NCBI GenBank assembly: GCA_004554585.1
Contig: SFLH01000010.1
Coordinates: 1 to 64,000, forward strand
DNA: 64,000 bases
Direction: 5' to 3'
DNA from: Clostridiales bacterium
GTDB lineage: Bacteria > Bacillota > Clostridia > Oscillospirales > Oscillospiraceae
How positions within the stretch are numbered: the first letter of the stretch is position 1; the number at the start of each line of letters is the position of its first letter. Shown one piece after another: positions 8,684 through 16,633 of this stretch. A program made the position numbers and the translations under genes. The notes beneath the pieces are model-generated. The model was given only the letters and a program-made list of their open reading frames with translations, ran no database searches and had not been told where the DNA came from.

Positions 8684-9706
8684 ATGAAACCCATGAAGCA
8701 AGTCTTCGCCGCGGTTCTGGCCTGCCTGCTGGTTCTCTCCGCCGGCGTGGTCCAGGCCAGCGCGGCGTCCTCCCCCTTCGCAGACGTCCCCGCCAGCCAC
8801 TGGGCCTGCCAGGACATCCTAGCCGCCAAGGAAAAGGGATTCGTGGACGGGGTGGGCGGTAGCCGCTTCGCCCCCGAAGGGACGGTAACCTACGCCCAGT
8901 TCGTCACCATGCTGGTCCGGGCATGTGGCAACGCGCCCAGCGCCGGACAGGGCGGGGCCCTTTGGTACCTCCCCTACATGCAGGCGGCAGAGAAAGCCGG
9001 CCTGCTCACCGGCACAAAGGTGGCCTCCTCCGACACCTGGAACACCACGTGTGTCCAGGCCATCAACCGCTATGAGATGGCCCTGCTGCTGAACAATGTC
9101 CTGACGGCCAAGCAGATCGCCGCTGCCAATCTGGACCAGGATGCCATTGCCAGCCAGATCACCGACGCCGCCCAGATCCCCGCGGCCTATCGCCAGGCGG
9201 TGTTCACCTGCTACCACCACGGCATCCTCAACGGGATGGAGAACGACGCCTTCGCCGGCAGTGCCTCTATGACCCGCGCCCAGGCCTGCGCCGTGCTGAT
9301 GCGGATGGACCGGCTGCTGACCACGGCCAGCTGGGAGCAGGAGGTCTTTCTGCTGGTCAATCAGATCCGCCAGGACTATGGCCTGCCGGCCTTCGTCTAT
9401 GACCCCACCCTCGCCGCCGTTGCCCGGGCCCACAGCCAGGACATGATCGACCGAAATTTCTTCTCTCACCAAAATCCCGACGGCGCCTCTCCTGCGGATC
9501 GGATCTCCGCCGCGGGAATCCGGTGGCGCCAGTGCGCTGAAAACATCGCCGCCGGCTACCCCTCTCCCGAAGCCGTCGTCGCCGGTTGGATGGCCTCCCC
9601 TGGCCATCGGGCCAACATTTTGGGCTCCTGCCAGCGCCTCGGCGTCGGCCTGGCCGTGGGCGGCAGCTATCAATACTACTGGACCCAGTGCTTCGCCACC
9701 TATTGA
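8684..9706 (+). CDS. SLH-repeat protein with C-terminal CAP (SCP/YkwD-like) domain
   Basis: An exported protein of 340 residues. Signal peptide 1-26 (cleavage after VQASA); SLH repeats about 28-205 (FADVPASHWA, then two weaker copies); CAP domain about 225-340 with the expected NQIR, HSQDM, FSHQNPDG, ENIAAG and GHRANIL blocks. It is held on the wall by SLH binding. YkwD-type CAP proteins are abundant in spore formers and their activity is poorly defined. The ATG at 8684 follows GAGAAAGGATG; the frame stays open upstream but lacks a ribosome-binding site. Confidence 0.9.
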   Translation: MKPMKQVFAAVLACLLVLSAGVVQASAASSPFADVPASHWACQDILAAKEKGFVDGVGGSRFAPEGTVTYAQFVTMLVRACGNAPSAGQGGALWYLPYMQAAEKAGLLTGTKVASSDTWNTTCVQAINRYEMALLLNNVLTAKQIAAANLDQDAIASQITDAAQIPAAYRQAVFTCYHHGILNGMENDAFAGSASMTRAQACAVLMRMDRLLTTASWEQEVFLLVNQIRQDYGLPAFVYDPTLAAVARAHSQDMIDRNFFSHQNPDGASPADRISAAGIRWRQCAENIAAGYPSPEAVVAGWMASPGHRANILGSCQRLGVGLAVGGSYQYYWTQCFATY

Positions 9707-9737
9707 GGGCCCAGCTTCCCCGCAAACGAATCAAACT

Positions 9738-9883
9738 GCAGCGCTGCCCGGCGGGATTCCCCGTCAGGCAGCGCTGCGTTGTTCTCTCGGACCTGGGGCA
9801 GCGGTCCACGCAAAACACCGCTGGTCTCGTCCACCACTTTTCTCCGCTCCCCTGCCGGCGGGCGGGCTCTCCGCCGGCAGGGG
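9738..9883. repeat. Two strong hairpins in the gap before the glycine riboswitch
   Basis: Hairpin one has 11-bp perfect arms (9738-9748 / 9767-9777). Hairpin two has 13-bp perfect arms (9849-9861 / 9871-9883). Neither is followed by a convincing T-run, so they are not classic terminators. The first may still help end the SLH-CAP transcript. I see no gene between 9707 and 9992. Confidence 0.5.
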
Positions 9884-9992
9884 GCTGGATCTCCCCCAGC
9901 GCAGGCACAGTTTGTCACTACCTTTTCCTATTTTCTACTTTTTGTACGATTTTTAGGGAGGGAATCCCCCCTTTTTTCTTTCATCCATGCGG

Positions 9993-10021
9993 TTGCTTTT
10001 CCCCATGCGCCGTGCTATCCT
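9993..10021 (+). promoter_or_regulatory. Promoter of the glycine riboswitch / symporter unit
   Basis: TTGCTT (9993-9998), 17 bp, TATCCT (10016-10021). It sits about 75 bases before the aptamer and gives a leader of about 245 nt. Confidence 0.45.
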
Positions 10022-10099
10022 AAAGGCCGCAGTACTGTACAATCAAACAGCGCCCGATGAAACCTTAAGGATCTTTCGAGAAACTGAAGGCGGAGGGAC

Positions 10100-10250
10100 C
10101 TCTGGAGAATCTCATTTTTGAGTGCCGAAGGTGCAAGGCCCCCAGGGCCGAATCTCTCAGGCAAAAGGACAGAGCAGACCATCGCGGGCACGCGATGGCT
10201 GTGTCGTTCGTCTCCAGAGCCGCCGAAGTCTTTCGGCAGCTCTTTTTATT
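10100..10250 (+). promoter_or_regulatory. Glycine riboswitch (single aptamer) with terminator
   Basis: The conserved glycine-aptamer blocks are present in order: GTGCCGAAGGTGCAA (from 10122) and AATCTCTCAGGCAAAAGGAC (from 10151). The outer stem pairs 10100-10108 with 10211-10219, nine bases, perfect. An intrinsic terminator follows (10216-10243, then TTTTTATTTT). Its 5' arm reuses the last four bases of the outer stem, so ligand-stabilised stem and terminator compete. That geometry predicts an ON switch that raises symporter expression with glycine. Only one aptamer is seen, not the tandem form. Confidence 0.92.
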
Positions 10251-10273
10251 TTACATTTGGGGAGGCTTATGCC

Positions 10274-11656
10274 ATGGAAACGCTGCAAAGCATTGTGCAA
10301 ACCATCAACTTCTACCTATCCGACTACATCCTCGTGATCCTTCTCGTGGGCACCGGCGTCTTTTTCACCTGTAAGACCAGGTTCGTTCAAGTCCGCTGCT
10401 TCGGAGAGGGCATGCGCCGGGTCTTCGGCGGCTTCTCCATGCGGGGCGGCAGGCAGAAGGGTGGCCTGAGCTCCTTTCAGGCCCTGACCACCGCCATCGC
10501 CGCCCAGGTGGGAACCGGCAACATCATCGGCTCCTGCAGCGCCATCCTCGTGGGCGGCCCGGGCGCCATCTTCTGGATGTGGATCATCGCCTTCTTCGGC
10601 ATGGCGACCATTTACGCCGAGGCCGTTCTGGCCCAGGAGACCCGCGTGGTTCATGAGGACGGTTCCGTGGACGGCGGCCCCGTCTACTACATCAAGCGCG
10701 CATTTAACAACAAGTTCGGCTCCTTCCTGGCCGCGTTCTTTGCCGTGGCCATCACCCTGGCACTGGGCTTCATCGGCTGCATGGTCCAGTCCAACTCCAT
10801 CGGCGAAACTTGCAGCAATGCCTTTGGCATCCCCGCCTGGGTCATCGGCATCCTGGTGGCAGCAGCCTCCGCCTTCGTCTTCCTGGGCGGGGTGCAGCGG
10901 GTGGCCTCCGTCACAGAAAAGCTTGTGCCCATCATGGCCGTGCTCTATCTGCTGGGTGGTCTGATCCTGCTGGTCATGCGCCTGCCCTACCTGCCGGAGA
11001 CCTTCGGCATGATCTTCAAGTATGCCTTCTTCCCCAACGCCATCATCGGCGGCGGACTGGGCTACGCCCTGAAGACCGCCATCAGCCAGGGCGTCAAGCG
11101 CGGCCTCTTCTCCAACGAGGCCGGCATGGGCTCCACCCCCCACGCGCACGCCATGGCAAAGGTGGCAAAGCCCCACGACCAGGGTGTGGTGGCCATGGTG
11201 GGCGTGTTCATCGACACCTTCCTGGTGCTCACCATGACCGCGCTGGTGGTCATCTCCACCCTGTATGCTGGGGACGGCCCCCTGGCCTCCGGCGCGGCCG
11301 AGGGCATCAGCCAGACCAACATGGCCCAGCTGGCCTTCTCCAGTGTCTTTGGCAACGGCATCGGCAGCATCTTTGTGGCCGTCTGCCTGCTCTTCTTCGC
11401 CTTTTCCACCATTCTCAGCTGGAATTTCTTCGGCAAGATCAACGTCGCCTATCTCTTTGGGAAAAAGGCCACGGCGATCTATTCCATCCTCGCCGTGGTG
11501 ATGATCTTCCTGGGCTCCTGCCTGTCCAACGATTTCGTCTGGCAGCTCTCCGACCTCTTCAACCAGCTCATGGTCATCCCCAACGCGCTTGCCCTGCTGG
11601 CCTTGGCTCCCCTTGTCATCGCCGCAGCCAAAGGCGCCGCAGACCGCAAAGCATAA
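10274..11656 (+). CDS. Sodium:alanine/glycine symporter (AGCS family)
   Basis: A 460-residue inner-membrane transporter with about 11 hydrophobic segments. The AGCS signatures are clear: SSFQALTTAIAAQVGTGNI near residue 75 and the later SNEAGMGSTPHAHA block. The family imports alanine or glycine with Na+. Control by the glycine riboswitch immediately upstream points to glycine handling. The ATG at 10274 follows GGGGAGG; the longer open frame would run through the riboswitch and is rejected. A strong terminator at 11675 closes the unit. Confidence 0.93.
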   Translation: METLQSIVQTINFYLSDYILVILLVGTGVFFTCKTRFVQVRCFGEGMRRVFGGFSMRGGRQKGGLSSFQALTTAIAAQVGTGNIIGSCSAILVGGPGAIFWMWIIAFFGMATIYAEAVLAQETRVVHEDGSVDGGPVYYIKRAFNNKFGSFLAAFFAVAITLALGFIGCMVQSNSIGETCSNAFGIPAWVIGILVAAASAFVFLGGVQRVASVTEKLVPIMAVLYLLGGLILLVMRLPYLPETFGMIFKYAFFPNAIIGGGLGYALKTAISQGVKRGLFSNEAGMGSTPHAHAMAKVAKPHDQGVVAMVGVFIDTFLVLTMTALVVISTLYAGDGPLASGAAEGISQTNMAQLAFSSVFGNGIGSIFVAVCLLFFAFSTILSWNFFGKINVAYLFGKKATAIYSILAVVMIFLGSCLSNDFVWQLSDLFNQLMVIPNALALLALAPLVIAAAKGAADRKA

Positions 11657-11674
11657 TCCATAGACTCCCTCTTG

Positions 11675-11723
11675 CAAACCGCCCGCCTGCCTGGTTCCCT
11701 CCCAGGCAGGCGGGCGGTTTGTC
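11675..11723 (+). terminator. Intrinsic terminator after the symporter
   Basis: A very long 20-bp perfect stem (11675-11694 / 11702-11721) with a 7-base loop. The T-tract is weak (TTTGTCTG). Confidence 0.8.
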
Positions 11724-11895
11724 TGTGGTCTCCCCCCAAACTCCCTGCCGGGCGGCTAGCTGGGTAAAATCCCCCCTGCTCTTTCTTTCCAGACGGATAT
11801 GTGCTATGTTATCCAAGGAAAGATTTCCCACCCAAAGAAAGTTCATCCGCTGCCTGCACTGCTGGCAGCACCTTACCATTTTCGGAGGAACGGAT

Positions 11896-12837
11896 ATGAC
11901 AGCTGCCAAAGTAACAAGCCCCCTAGAGATACAAACCATTCCATCCAGAGTCGATGGCCTGCCCCTGTCCGTGGAAATCCTTGCCCCAGACACAGGCGTG
12001 CAAGGCGTGGTCCAGATTTCCCATGGAATGGCGGAGCACAAAGAGCGGTATGAGGATTTCATGGCATTCCTGGCCCAGCACGGGTATGCCGCTGTGATCC
12101 ACGACCACCGGGGGCACGGGAAAAGTGTGCGGGACCCGGCGGACCTGGGGTATTTTTACACCGAGGACAGCGGCGCGGTGACCGAGGACCTTTATACGGT
12201 CTCCGCCATGATTAAAGCGCGTTACCCTGGGCTCCCCCTCTATCTGTTCAGCCACAGCATGGGCACGCTGGTTGCCAGAAACTATCTCAAAACCCACGAT
12301 GACGCCGTTCAGAAGCTGGTCTTGTGCGGTCCGCCCACGCGCAATCCCGCGGTGGATCTGGCGATCCTGTTGGCGCGGCTTTCCACCAAGCGCAAGGGCC
12401 CGCAACACCGCAATCTCCTGTTAAACCGCCTGGCTTTCGGCGCGGCCGGCAAACGCTTTGAAGACCCCAATGGGTGGTTATCCAGCAACGCTGACGCCGT
12501 GGATCGTTACCGCCAGGACCCTCTGTGCGGGTATGTGTTTCCCAACAACGGCTTTTTGAATCTCTTCCAACTGCTCAAAGGCGCATATCAGACGGATGGA
12601 TGGCGGGTCTCCAACCCGAACCTGCCCATTTTTCTCATCGCCGGGGCCGATGACCCGATCATTCAAAGCAAGAAAAAGTTTGAGGATTTGTGCCAGTTTT
12701 TCCGCCAGCGCGGCTACCAGTACATTTCCTCCAAGCTGTACGAAGGCATGCGTCATGAGCTGCTCAACGAGACCGAGCGAGAACAGGTGTATCAGGATAT
12801 CCTTCGCTTTTTTGACGCCCACGCAGACGCTCTTTGA
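11896..12837 (+). CDS. Alpha/beta hydrolase, lysophospholipase / monoacylglycerol lipase type
   Basis: A 313-residue serine hydrolase of the Hydrolase_4 group. It has the oxyanion-side motif QISHGMAEHKERY, the HDHRGHGKS loop and the nucleophile elbow FSHSMGT (Ser about residue 122). The Asp (AGADDPI) and His (MRHELLNE) that complete the triad are near the C-terminus. No signal peptide, so cytoplasmic. The start at 11896 follows GGAGGAA; the same frame is open far upstream through antisense-like sequence and is not coding there. The true substrate is unknown. Confidence 0.88.
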   Translation: MTAAKVTSPLEIQTIPSRVDGLPLSVEILAPDTGVQGVVQISHGMAEHKERYEDFMAFLAQHGYAAVIHDHRGHGKSVRDPADLGYFYTEDSGAVTEDLYTVSAMIKARYPGLPLYLFSHSMGTLVARNYLKTHDDAVQKLVLCGPPTRNPAVDLAILLARLSTKRKGPQHRNLLLNRLAFGAAGKRFEDPNGWLSSNADAVDRYRQDPLCGYVFPNNGFLNLFQLLKGAYQTDGWRVSNPNLPIFLIAGADDPIIQSKKKFEDLCQFFRQRGYQYISSKLYEGMRHELLNETEREQVYQDILRFFDAHADAL

Positions 12838-12930
12838 GTCTCTCTCGCCCAAAGCTCTCTCCCGAGAGCCGCAAACCCAGCTGCAAGAACGCGGGGGCCA
12901 GGGCATCCTGCGCTCCCTTTCCGCCGCTGC

Positions 12931-12997
12931 CGTTACAACCATGCCCGCATGGCAAGGCCTTCTTTGAAAAAGCATGGGTTCCTGCCGGGTCCATTGG
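12931..12997 (-). repeat. Imperfect dispersed repeat, copy R1
   Basis: Read on the minus strand this stretch contains CTTTTTCAAAG, a GGC(C/T)TTGCC block and a GGTTGTAA-like tail. It resembles copy R2 at 13308-13374 at roughly 70% by eye over about 65 bases. No coding or RNA identity was recognised. It lies between the lipase-like gene and a 19-bp hairpin. Confidence 0.4.
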
Positions 12998-13021
12998 GGG
13001 TAGGAAAAGATTACTGATGAT

Positions 13022-13064
13022 AGCAAGAGCCAGACGAACCCAGGTGGTTCGTCTGGCTCTTGCT
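13022..13064. repeat. 19-bp perfect hairpin in the lipase-ssrA gap
   Basis: Perfect arms 13022-13040 and 13046-13064 around a 5-base loop. No T-run follows on either strand. Together with R1 it may be part of a small palindromic repeat element. The stretch 13065-13256 is A+T-rich with no gene I can support. Confidence 0.6.
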
Positions 13065-13256
13065 TGGTGGGACTATCGGATAACAACCCCAAAAATTATA
13101 TAGCAGTTGTGCAAAACCGAAGAAGATTACATACTACTCCAGTCGAGGATCCAATAGACCCATCTATTACCCACATATCCTATGCCGCCGATTCTATCGT
13201 AAAGTTTCTGAATGCTCATTTCAGCATGATTTTTTCCAAATAAGGCAAAAGCATAC

Positions 13257-13296
13257 AAAAAATCGAGGACCAAGGTGCATAGTACCTTGGTCCTCG
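13257..13296 (-). terminator. ssrA terminator
   Basis: Perfect 13-bp stem (13264-13276 / 13284-13296), followed on the minus strand by six T residues (13257-13262). It lies about 80 nt beyond the mature tmRNA 3' end, so the precursor needs 3' trimming. Confidence 0.85.
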
Positions 13297-13307
13297 GTTT
13301 CTGTTTT

Positions 13308-13374
13308 GACATCACAGCCACACCCTTACGGCAAAGCCGCCTTTGAAAAAGTAGGTGTTCGTGTAATGTCCATC
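13308..13374 (-). repeat. Imperfect dispersed repeat, copy R2, in the ssrA 3' trailer
   Basis: This is the partner of copy R1, sharing the CTTTTTCAAAG core. It occupies the whole interval between the mature tmRNA 3' end and its terminator, so it is transcribed as the discarded ssrA trailer. Confidence 0.4.
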
Positions 13375-13723
13375 TGGTGGAGGCGGGGGGAGTTGAACCC
13401 CCGTCCGAAAACACTTCCTCGGGAACTTCTCCGGGCGCAGACGGTTGTTTGCATTCCCGCGCCATGACGCAAGCCGTCATGCTTCATGGGTTGGTAGCTT
13501 CATTGGTCATGCCGGGGGCAAAGCTTACCCCGGTCACGTGCACCACTCAGGTCACGCCCAAGCCCGGCTCGTGGTCCTTCCGGGGTGGACGGCCGCTAAT
13601 CAAGCAGCGGCGAGAACTTCGTTGTCGTTGTTCTTTAATTTATAAGTTGCCCGTTTTTAGGATGTCAGGCGCATCCGCCCGCTATTCCCGCACCCATGTC
13701 CCCGTCGAAACCAGTACGCCCCC
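13375..13723 (-). ncRNA. ssrA: Transfer-messenger RNA (tmRNA)
   Basis: On the minus strand the RNA begins GGGGGCGTACTGGTTTCGAC (from 13723) and ends with the tRNA-like TTCAACTCCCCCCGCCTCC plus an encoded CCA (13375-13377). That gives about 349 nt. The tag reading frame starts at a GCA resume codon and reads ATYKLKNNDNEVLAAA before TGA. It rescues stalled ribosomes with SmpB and tags the protein for proteolysis. The smpB gene is close by on the same strand, separated only by a cyclophilin gene. Boundaries are confident to within a few bases. Confidence 0.95.
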
Positions 13724-14022
13724 AAATAAATTTTTGGAATGGGGTCGGCAGGTGGTGCCGGCCTACAGGACGGCAGTGTACGGGGGTGGTGGCCCAGACG
13801 TACAAAGGCGCCCCATTTCAAAAGTGGGGTTGCAGCCGCTGCACGCGCCCTGGGGGCACACTTGCGGCTGAGAGAGGTGTATTTTCCCCGACAAAGCCAG
13901 CGAAAATACATGCCAGATTTTATTTGGCCTTCTACGGAAGGCCAAACTCTGCGAGGCAGGGGGCCGCGGCCCCCTTGCCCCCAGGAGTTGGTTGGGTTTA
14001 TCGTGTGGGAAGAGTGTGTTTT
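13724..14022. other. ssrA promoter region / gap after the cyclophilin gene
   Basis: About 300 bases with no supportable gene. It holds an 8-9 bp hairpin at 13923-13946 and a GGGGGCCGCGGCCCCC palindrome near 13970. The ssrA promoter must lie in the first 60 bases on the minus strand; the A+T-rich patch at 13724-13740 is the likely -10 area, but I cannot assign hexamers with confidence. Confidence 0.4.
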
Positions 14023-14544
14023 TTAGAGCTTTTCGGGTTCGGGGTAGTCTACGCCAAAGGTGTCCACGGTGACGGTCTTCATGCGCTGGTCGGTCTTGGG
14101 CTTGTCGTTCATGCCGGTCTTGGTGGCGGCGATGCGGTCCACCACGTCCATGCCCTCGGTGACCATGCCAAAAGCGGCATACTGGCCGTCCAGGAACTCC
14201 CCGTCGGCGTGCATGATGAAGAACTGGCTGCCGGCGGAGTCCATGGGCTGAGCCCGGGCCATGGAGAGCACGCCCCGCTTGTGGCTCAGGTCGTTCTTCA
14301 CGCCGTTGGCAGCGAACTCACCCTTGATGCAGTAGCCGGGGCCGCCGATGCCAATACCCTGAGGATCACCCCCCTGGATCATAAAGCCGGAAATCACCCG
14401 GTGGAAGATCAGGCCGTCATAAAAGCCCTTCTTGACCAGGCTGATGAAATTGTTCACGCTGATGGGAGCCACTTCGGGATAGAGCTCGGCGACGATCTTG
14501 CCGCCCTCTTCCATTTCGATGGTGACGATGGGATTCTGTGCCAT
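14023..14544 (-). CDS. Peptidyl-prolyl cis-trans isomerase, cyclophilin type
   Basis: A 173-residue single-domain cyclophilin, the normal size. Catalytic-fold motifs include FHRVISGFMIQGGDP (Arg-containing active site), SAGSQFFI and FGMVTEGMDVVD. It speeds proline isomerisation during protein folding. No signal peptide is present, so cytoplasmic. The ATG at 14544 follows AAAGGAGAAG. It sits between smpB and ssrA on the same strand, and may be co-transcribed with smpB (65 bases apart). Confidence 0.93.
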   Translation of the reverse strand: MAQNPIVTIEMEEGGKIVAELYPEVAPISVNNFISLVKKGFYDGLIFHRVISGFMIQGGDPQGIGIGGPGYCIKGEFAANGVKNDLSHKRGVLSMARAQPMDSAGSQFFIMHADGEFLDGQYAAFGMVTEGMDVVDRIAATKTGMNDKPKTDQRMKTVTVDTFGVDYPEPEKL

Positions 14545-14608
14545 GTTGTCTTCTCCTTTATTCCCTAATGAAAATCATGTAATGAGATTCCTTTTGCCGG
14601 GGGCGGAC

Positions 14609-15073
14609 TCAGCGCCGCTGGGATTTCAGGGCCCGGTCCATCTCCCGCTTGGCATCTTTTTTCGCCGCAGCTTCCCGCTTGTCGTAGAGCTTTTTGCCCT
14701 TGCACAGGCCGATCTCCACCTTCACCCGGGGACCTTTGAAGTACAGGCTCAGGGGGACCAGGGTGTAGCCGTCCTGCTTGATCTTGGCAAACAGACGCAG
14801 GATCTCCCGCTTGTGCATCAGCAGCCGGCGGGGGCGGCGGGGCTCACGGTTGAAAATGTTCCCCTTTTCATAGGGGCTGATGTGCATCCCGTTCAGGGTC
14901 ATCTGCCCGTCCTTGATGGTACAGAAGGAATCCTTCAGGTTCACGTTGCCCATGCGGATGGACTTGACCTCCGTGCCGGCCAGTTCGATCCCCGCCTCGT
15001 ATTTGTCCTCCACGAAATAGTCGTGAAAGGCTTTGCTGTTTTTGGCAATCTGCTTTCGGCCCTCTCCAGCCAA
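14609..15073 (-). CDS. smpB: SsrA-binding protein SmpB (TTG start)
   Basis: SmpB carries tmRNA to stalled ribosomes. Residues from RKQIAKNSKAFHDYF onward match the family through GTEVKS, the central beta-barrel, and the basic C-terminal tail with KKLYDKREAAAKKDAKRE. I place the start at TTG 15073 with AAAGGGGG eight bases upstream, giving 154 residues, the usual length. The open frame extends to a GTG at 15148, and an ATG lies at 15124. However, a near-consensus promoter overlaps them, so transcripts from it would not contain those codons. Confidence 0.92.
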   Translation of the reverse strand: MAGEGRKQIAKNSKAFHDYFVEDKYEAGIELAGTEVKSIRMGNVNLKDSFCTIKDGQMTLNGMHISPYEKGNIFNREPRRPRRLLMHKREILRLFAKIKQDGYTLVPLSLYFKGPRVKVEIGLCKGKKLYDKREAAAKKDAKREMDRALKSQRR

Positions 15074-15112
15074 GGCGGGCACCCCCTTTCCGTTCAACGG
15101 GAATAGCACTTT

Positions 15113-15141
15113 ATTATCCTTCATTATACCCCATCTGTCAA
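15113..15141 (-). promoter_or_regulatory. smpB promoter
   Basis: TTGACA (15136-15141), exact 17-bp spacer, GATAAT (15113-15118) on the minus strand; transcription would start near 15106. This decides the downstream TTG start of smpB. A divergent promoter starts about 50 bases away. Confidence 0.7.
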
Positions 15142-15192
15142 GTCTCACAAACCATCTTCCCGTTTATTCAAACAATGTTCACAGAATGGGAT

Positions 15193-15221
15193 TTGACAAG
15201 CAGGGGGAAATGTGTTACAAT
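15193..15221 (+). promoter_or_regulatory. Promoter of the 96-residue conserved gene
   Basis: TTGACA (15193-15198), 17 bp, TACAAT (15216-15221). It is divergent to the smpB promoter and very close to consensus. Confidence 0.7.
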
Positions 15222-15310
15222 TTGGTTACATTTATTTGGAATTTCTGCCGCTGCCCCAGCCGCGGCATCTCTTCCCAACGAAACATCGTTATGCAAGTAT
15301 GGAGGTTTTT

Positions 15311-15601
15311 ATGGCAAACGAAAAGATCCCGCTTATGTATAAAGGCCATCCCCTGCGTCGGAAAGACAATCTGATCTACTACGGGGACATGGCCGACTCC
15401 CACATCATCCTGCTCCAGATCATGGACACCAAGCCTGTGGGAGACCTGAACGTCGCCACAAAGGTCAGCATCCAGCTGCAGCTCACCTCTCCCGACTTGA
15501 AGGGCAGAGACCGCGTGGTCAAGCGCAGCGAGAAGGACAGCCTGTACGCTGCCATCGACATCGCTTCTGTCTGGCTGGAGCGCGCCCTGGCCGCCCGCTG
15601 A
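15311..15601 (+). CDS. Conserved hypothetical protein, 96 residues
   Basis: A small soluble protein with no signal peptide or membrane segment. It is rich in beta-type alternation (IIYYGDMADSHIILLQIMD) followed by a helical end. I do not recognise a named domain. The ATG at 15311 has GGAGG eight bases upstream and a near-consensus promoter, so it is very likely real and well expressed. A short gap of 26 bases to the NlpC/P60 gene suggests an operon, but no function can be assigned from this. Confidence 0.75.
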   Translation: MANEKIPLMYKGHPLRRKDNLIYYGDMADSHIILLQIMDTKPVGDLNVATKVSIQLQLTSPDLKGRDRVVKRSEKDSLYAAIDIASVWLERALAAR

Positions 15602-15627
15602 CCCCCCCAAAAAGGAGGTAGATTCCC

Positions 15628-16509
15628 ATGACTCACCAAAGACGCTTCCCCCGGGTCCTCGCCATGGGCCTGCTGGCTGCCTCGGTTCTGTCCGTCACCG
15701 CCCTGGCCGCCCCGGGAGAAGGTACCACCGCCATTCGTGTGGACCGCGACCAGACCACCAGCTCTGCCAGCCAGTCGGTCTCCGGCAACGGCAGTCCCAT
15801 CACCGTAGACCCCAGTCAGGCCAGCGGTGAGATTCACGTGGTCTATCAGGACGAGAACGGCAAGGAGCAAAGCGCCACCATCTCCGCCGTGGCCGCCCAG
15901 TCGGAAACCTATGCCTGCATCAACGCCGGCGGCGACGCCCTGCGAGTCCGCCAGGGTCCGGGCACCAGCTACGCCATCCTCTGCAACGTCTACGACGGGG
16001 ACCGCTTCCCCATCACCGGCAAAACCAACGGCTGGTATCAGATCCTCTGCAACGGCCGGACGGGTTACGTTTCCGCGGAATACGTCATTGTTCAGGACGA
16101 GGACAGCATCATCTCTCCTGGCGGCGATACGCCTTCCAACCCGGAGGCCCAGCAGATCGTCAACTTCGCCCTGCAGTACGTGGGTTATCCCTATGTCTAC
16201 GGCACCGCAGGCCCTGATACCTTTGACTGCTCCGGCTTCACCTCTTACGTCTATGCCCACTTCGGCTACTCCCTGTACCGGTCCTCCCGGGATCAGGTGA
16301 AGAACGGCGTGGCCGTGGACAAAGCCGACCTGCAGCCGGGAGATCTGGTCTTCTTCTCCACCAATGGCTCCTACCCCACCCACGTGGGCCTGTACATTGG
16401 TGACGGCAACATCGTCCACGCCTCCACGCCTCAGGACGGTGTGAAGATCAGCAGCCTGAACACCAGCTATTACATCCAGAACTACTTTGCCGCCCGCCGT
16501 ATCCTCTGA
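15628..16509 (+). CDS. Secreted NlpC/P60 cell-wall endopeptidase with SH3 domain
   Basis: A 293-residue exported hydrolase. Signal peptide 1-26 (ends ALA-A), a Ser/Thr-rich linker, a bacterial SH3 domain at about 98-155 (VRQGPGTSYAILC, then GWYQILCNGRTGYV) and a C-terminal NlpC/P60 domain at about 170-293. Catalytic residues are visible: Cys in DTFDCSGF and His in THVGLYIG, with the third polar position VHAST. The family cuts D-Glu-diamino acid bonds in peptidoglycan stem peptides. AAAGGAGGTAG precedes the ATG. Confidence 0.93.
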   Translation: MTHQRRFPRVLAMGLLAASVLSVTALAAPGEGTTAIRVDRDQTTSSASQSVSGNGSPITVDPSQASGEIHVVYQDENGKEQSATISAVAAQSETYACINAGGDALRVRQGPGTSYAILCNVYDGDRFPITGKTNGWYQILCNGRTGYVSAEYVIVQDEDSIISPGGDTPSNPEAQQIVNFALQYVGYPYVYGTAGPDTFDCSGFTSYVYAHFGYSLYRSSRDQVKNGVAVDKADLQPGDLVFFSTNGSYPTHVGLYIGDGNIVHASTPQDGVKISSLNTSYYIQNYFAARRIL

Positions 16510-16545
16510 GGACAGGCAGGCCGCCCACGAAACGACACAAGCACA

Positions 16546-16588
16546 AACATCCCCGGCGCGGAATCTGCCGCGCCGGGGATGTTTTCGT
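16546..16588 (+). terminator. Intrinsic terminator after the NlpC/P60 gene
   Basis: A 16-bp perfect stem (16546-16561 / 16568-16583), then TTTTCGTTT. Confidence 0.88.
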
Positions 16589-16633
16589 TTGTGGGTTCCT
16601 GGACCGCCGGGCGGGGCGGTCAAGCCGCGGGGA

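Noticed and set aside
9849..9883. 13-bp hairpin as terminator before the glycine riboswitch
   Set aside because: No T-run follows on either strand, so it was listed only as a hairpin.
13127..13480. Minus-strand frame across the ssrA 3' end
   Set aside because: It runs through the tmRNA acceptor arm, the R2 repeat and the ssrA terminator; no ribosome-binding site.
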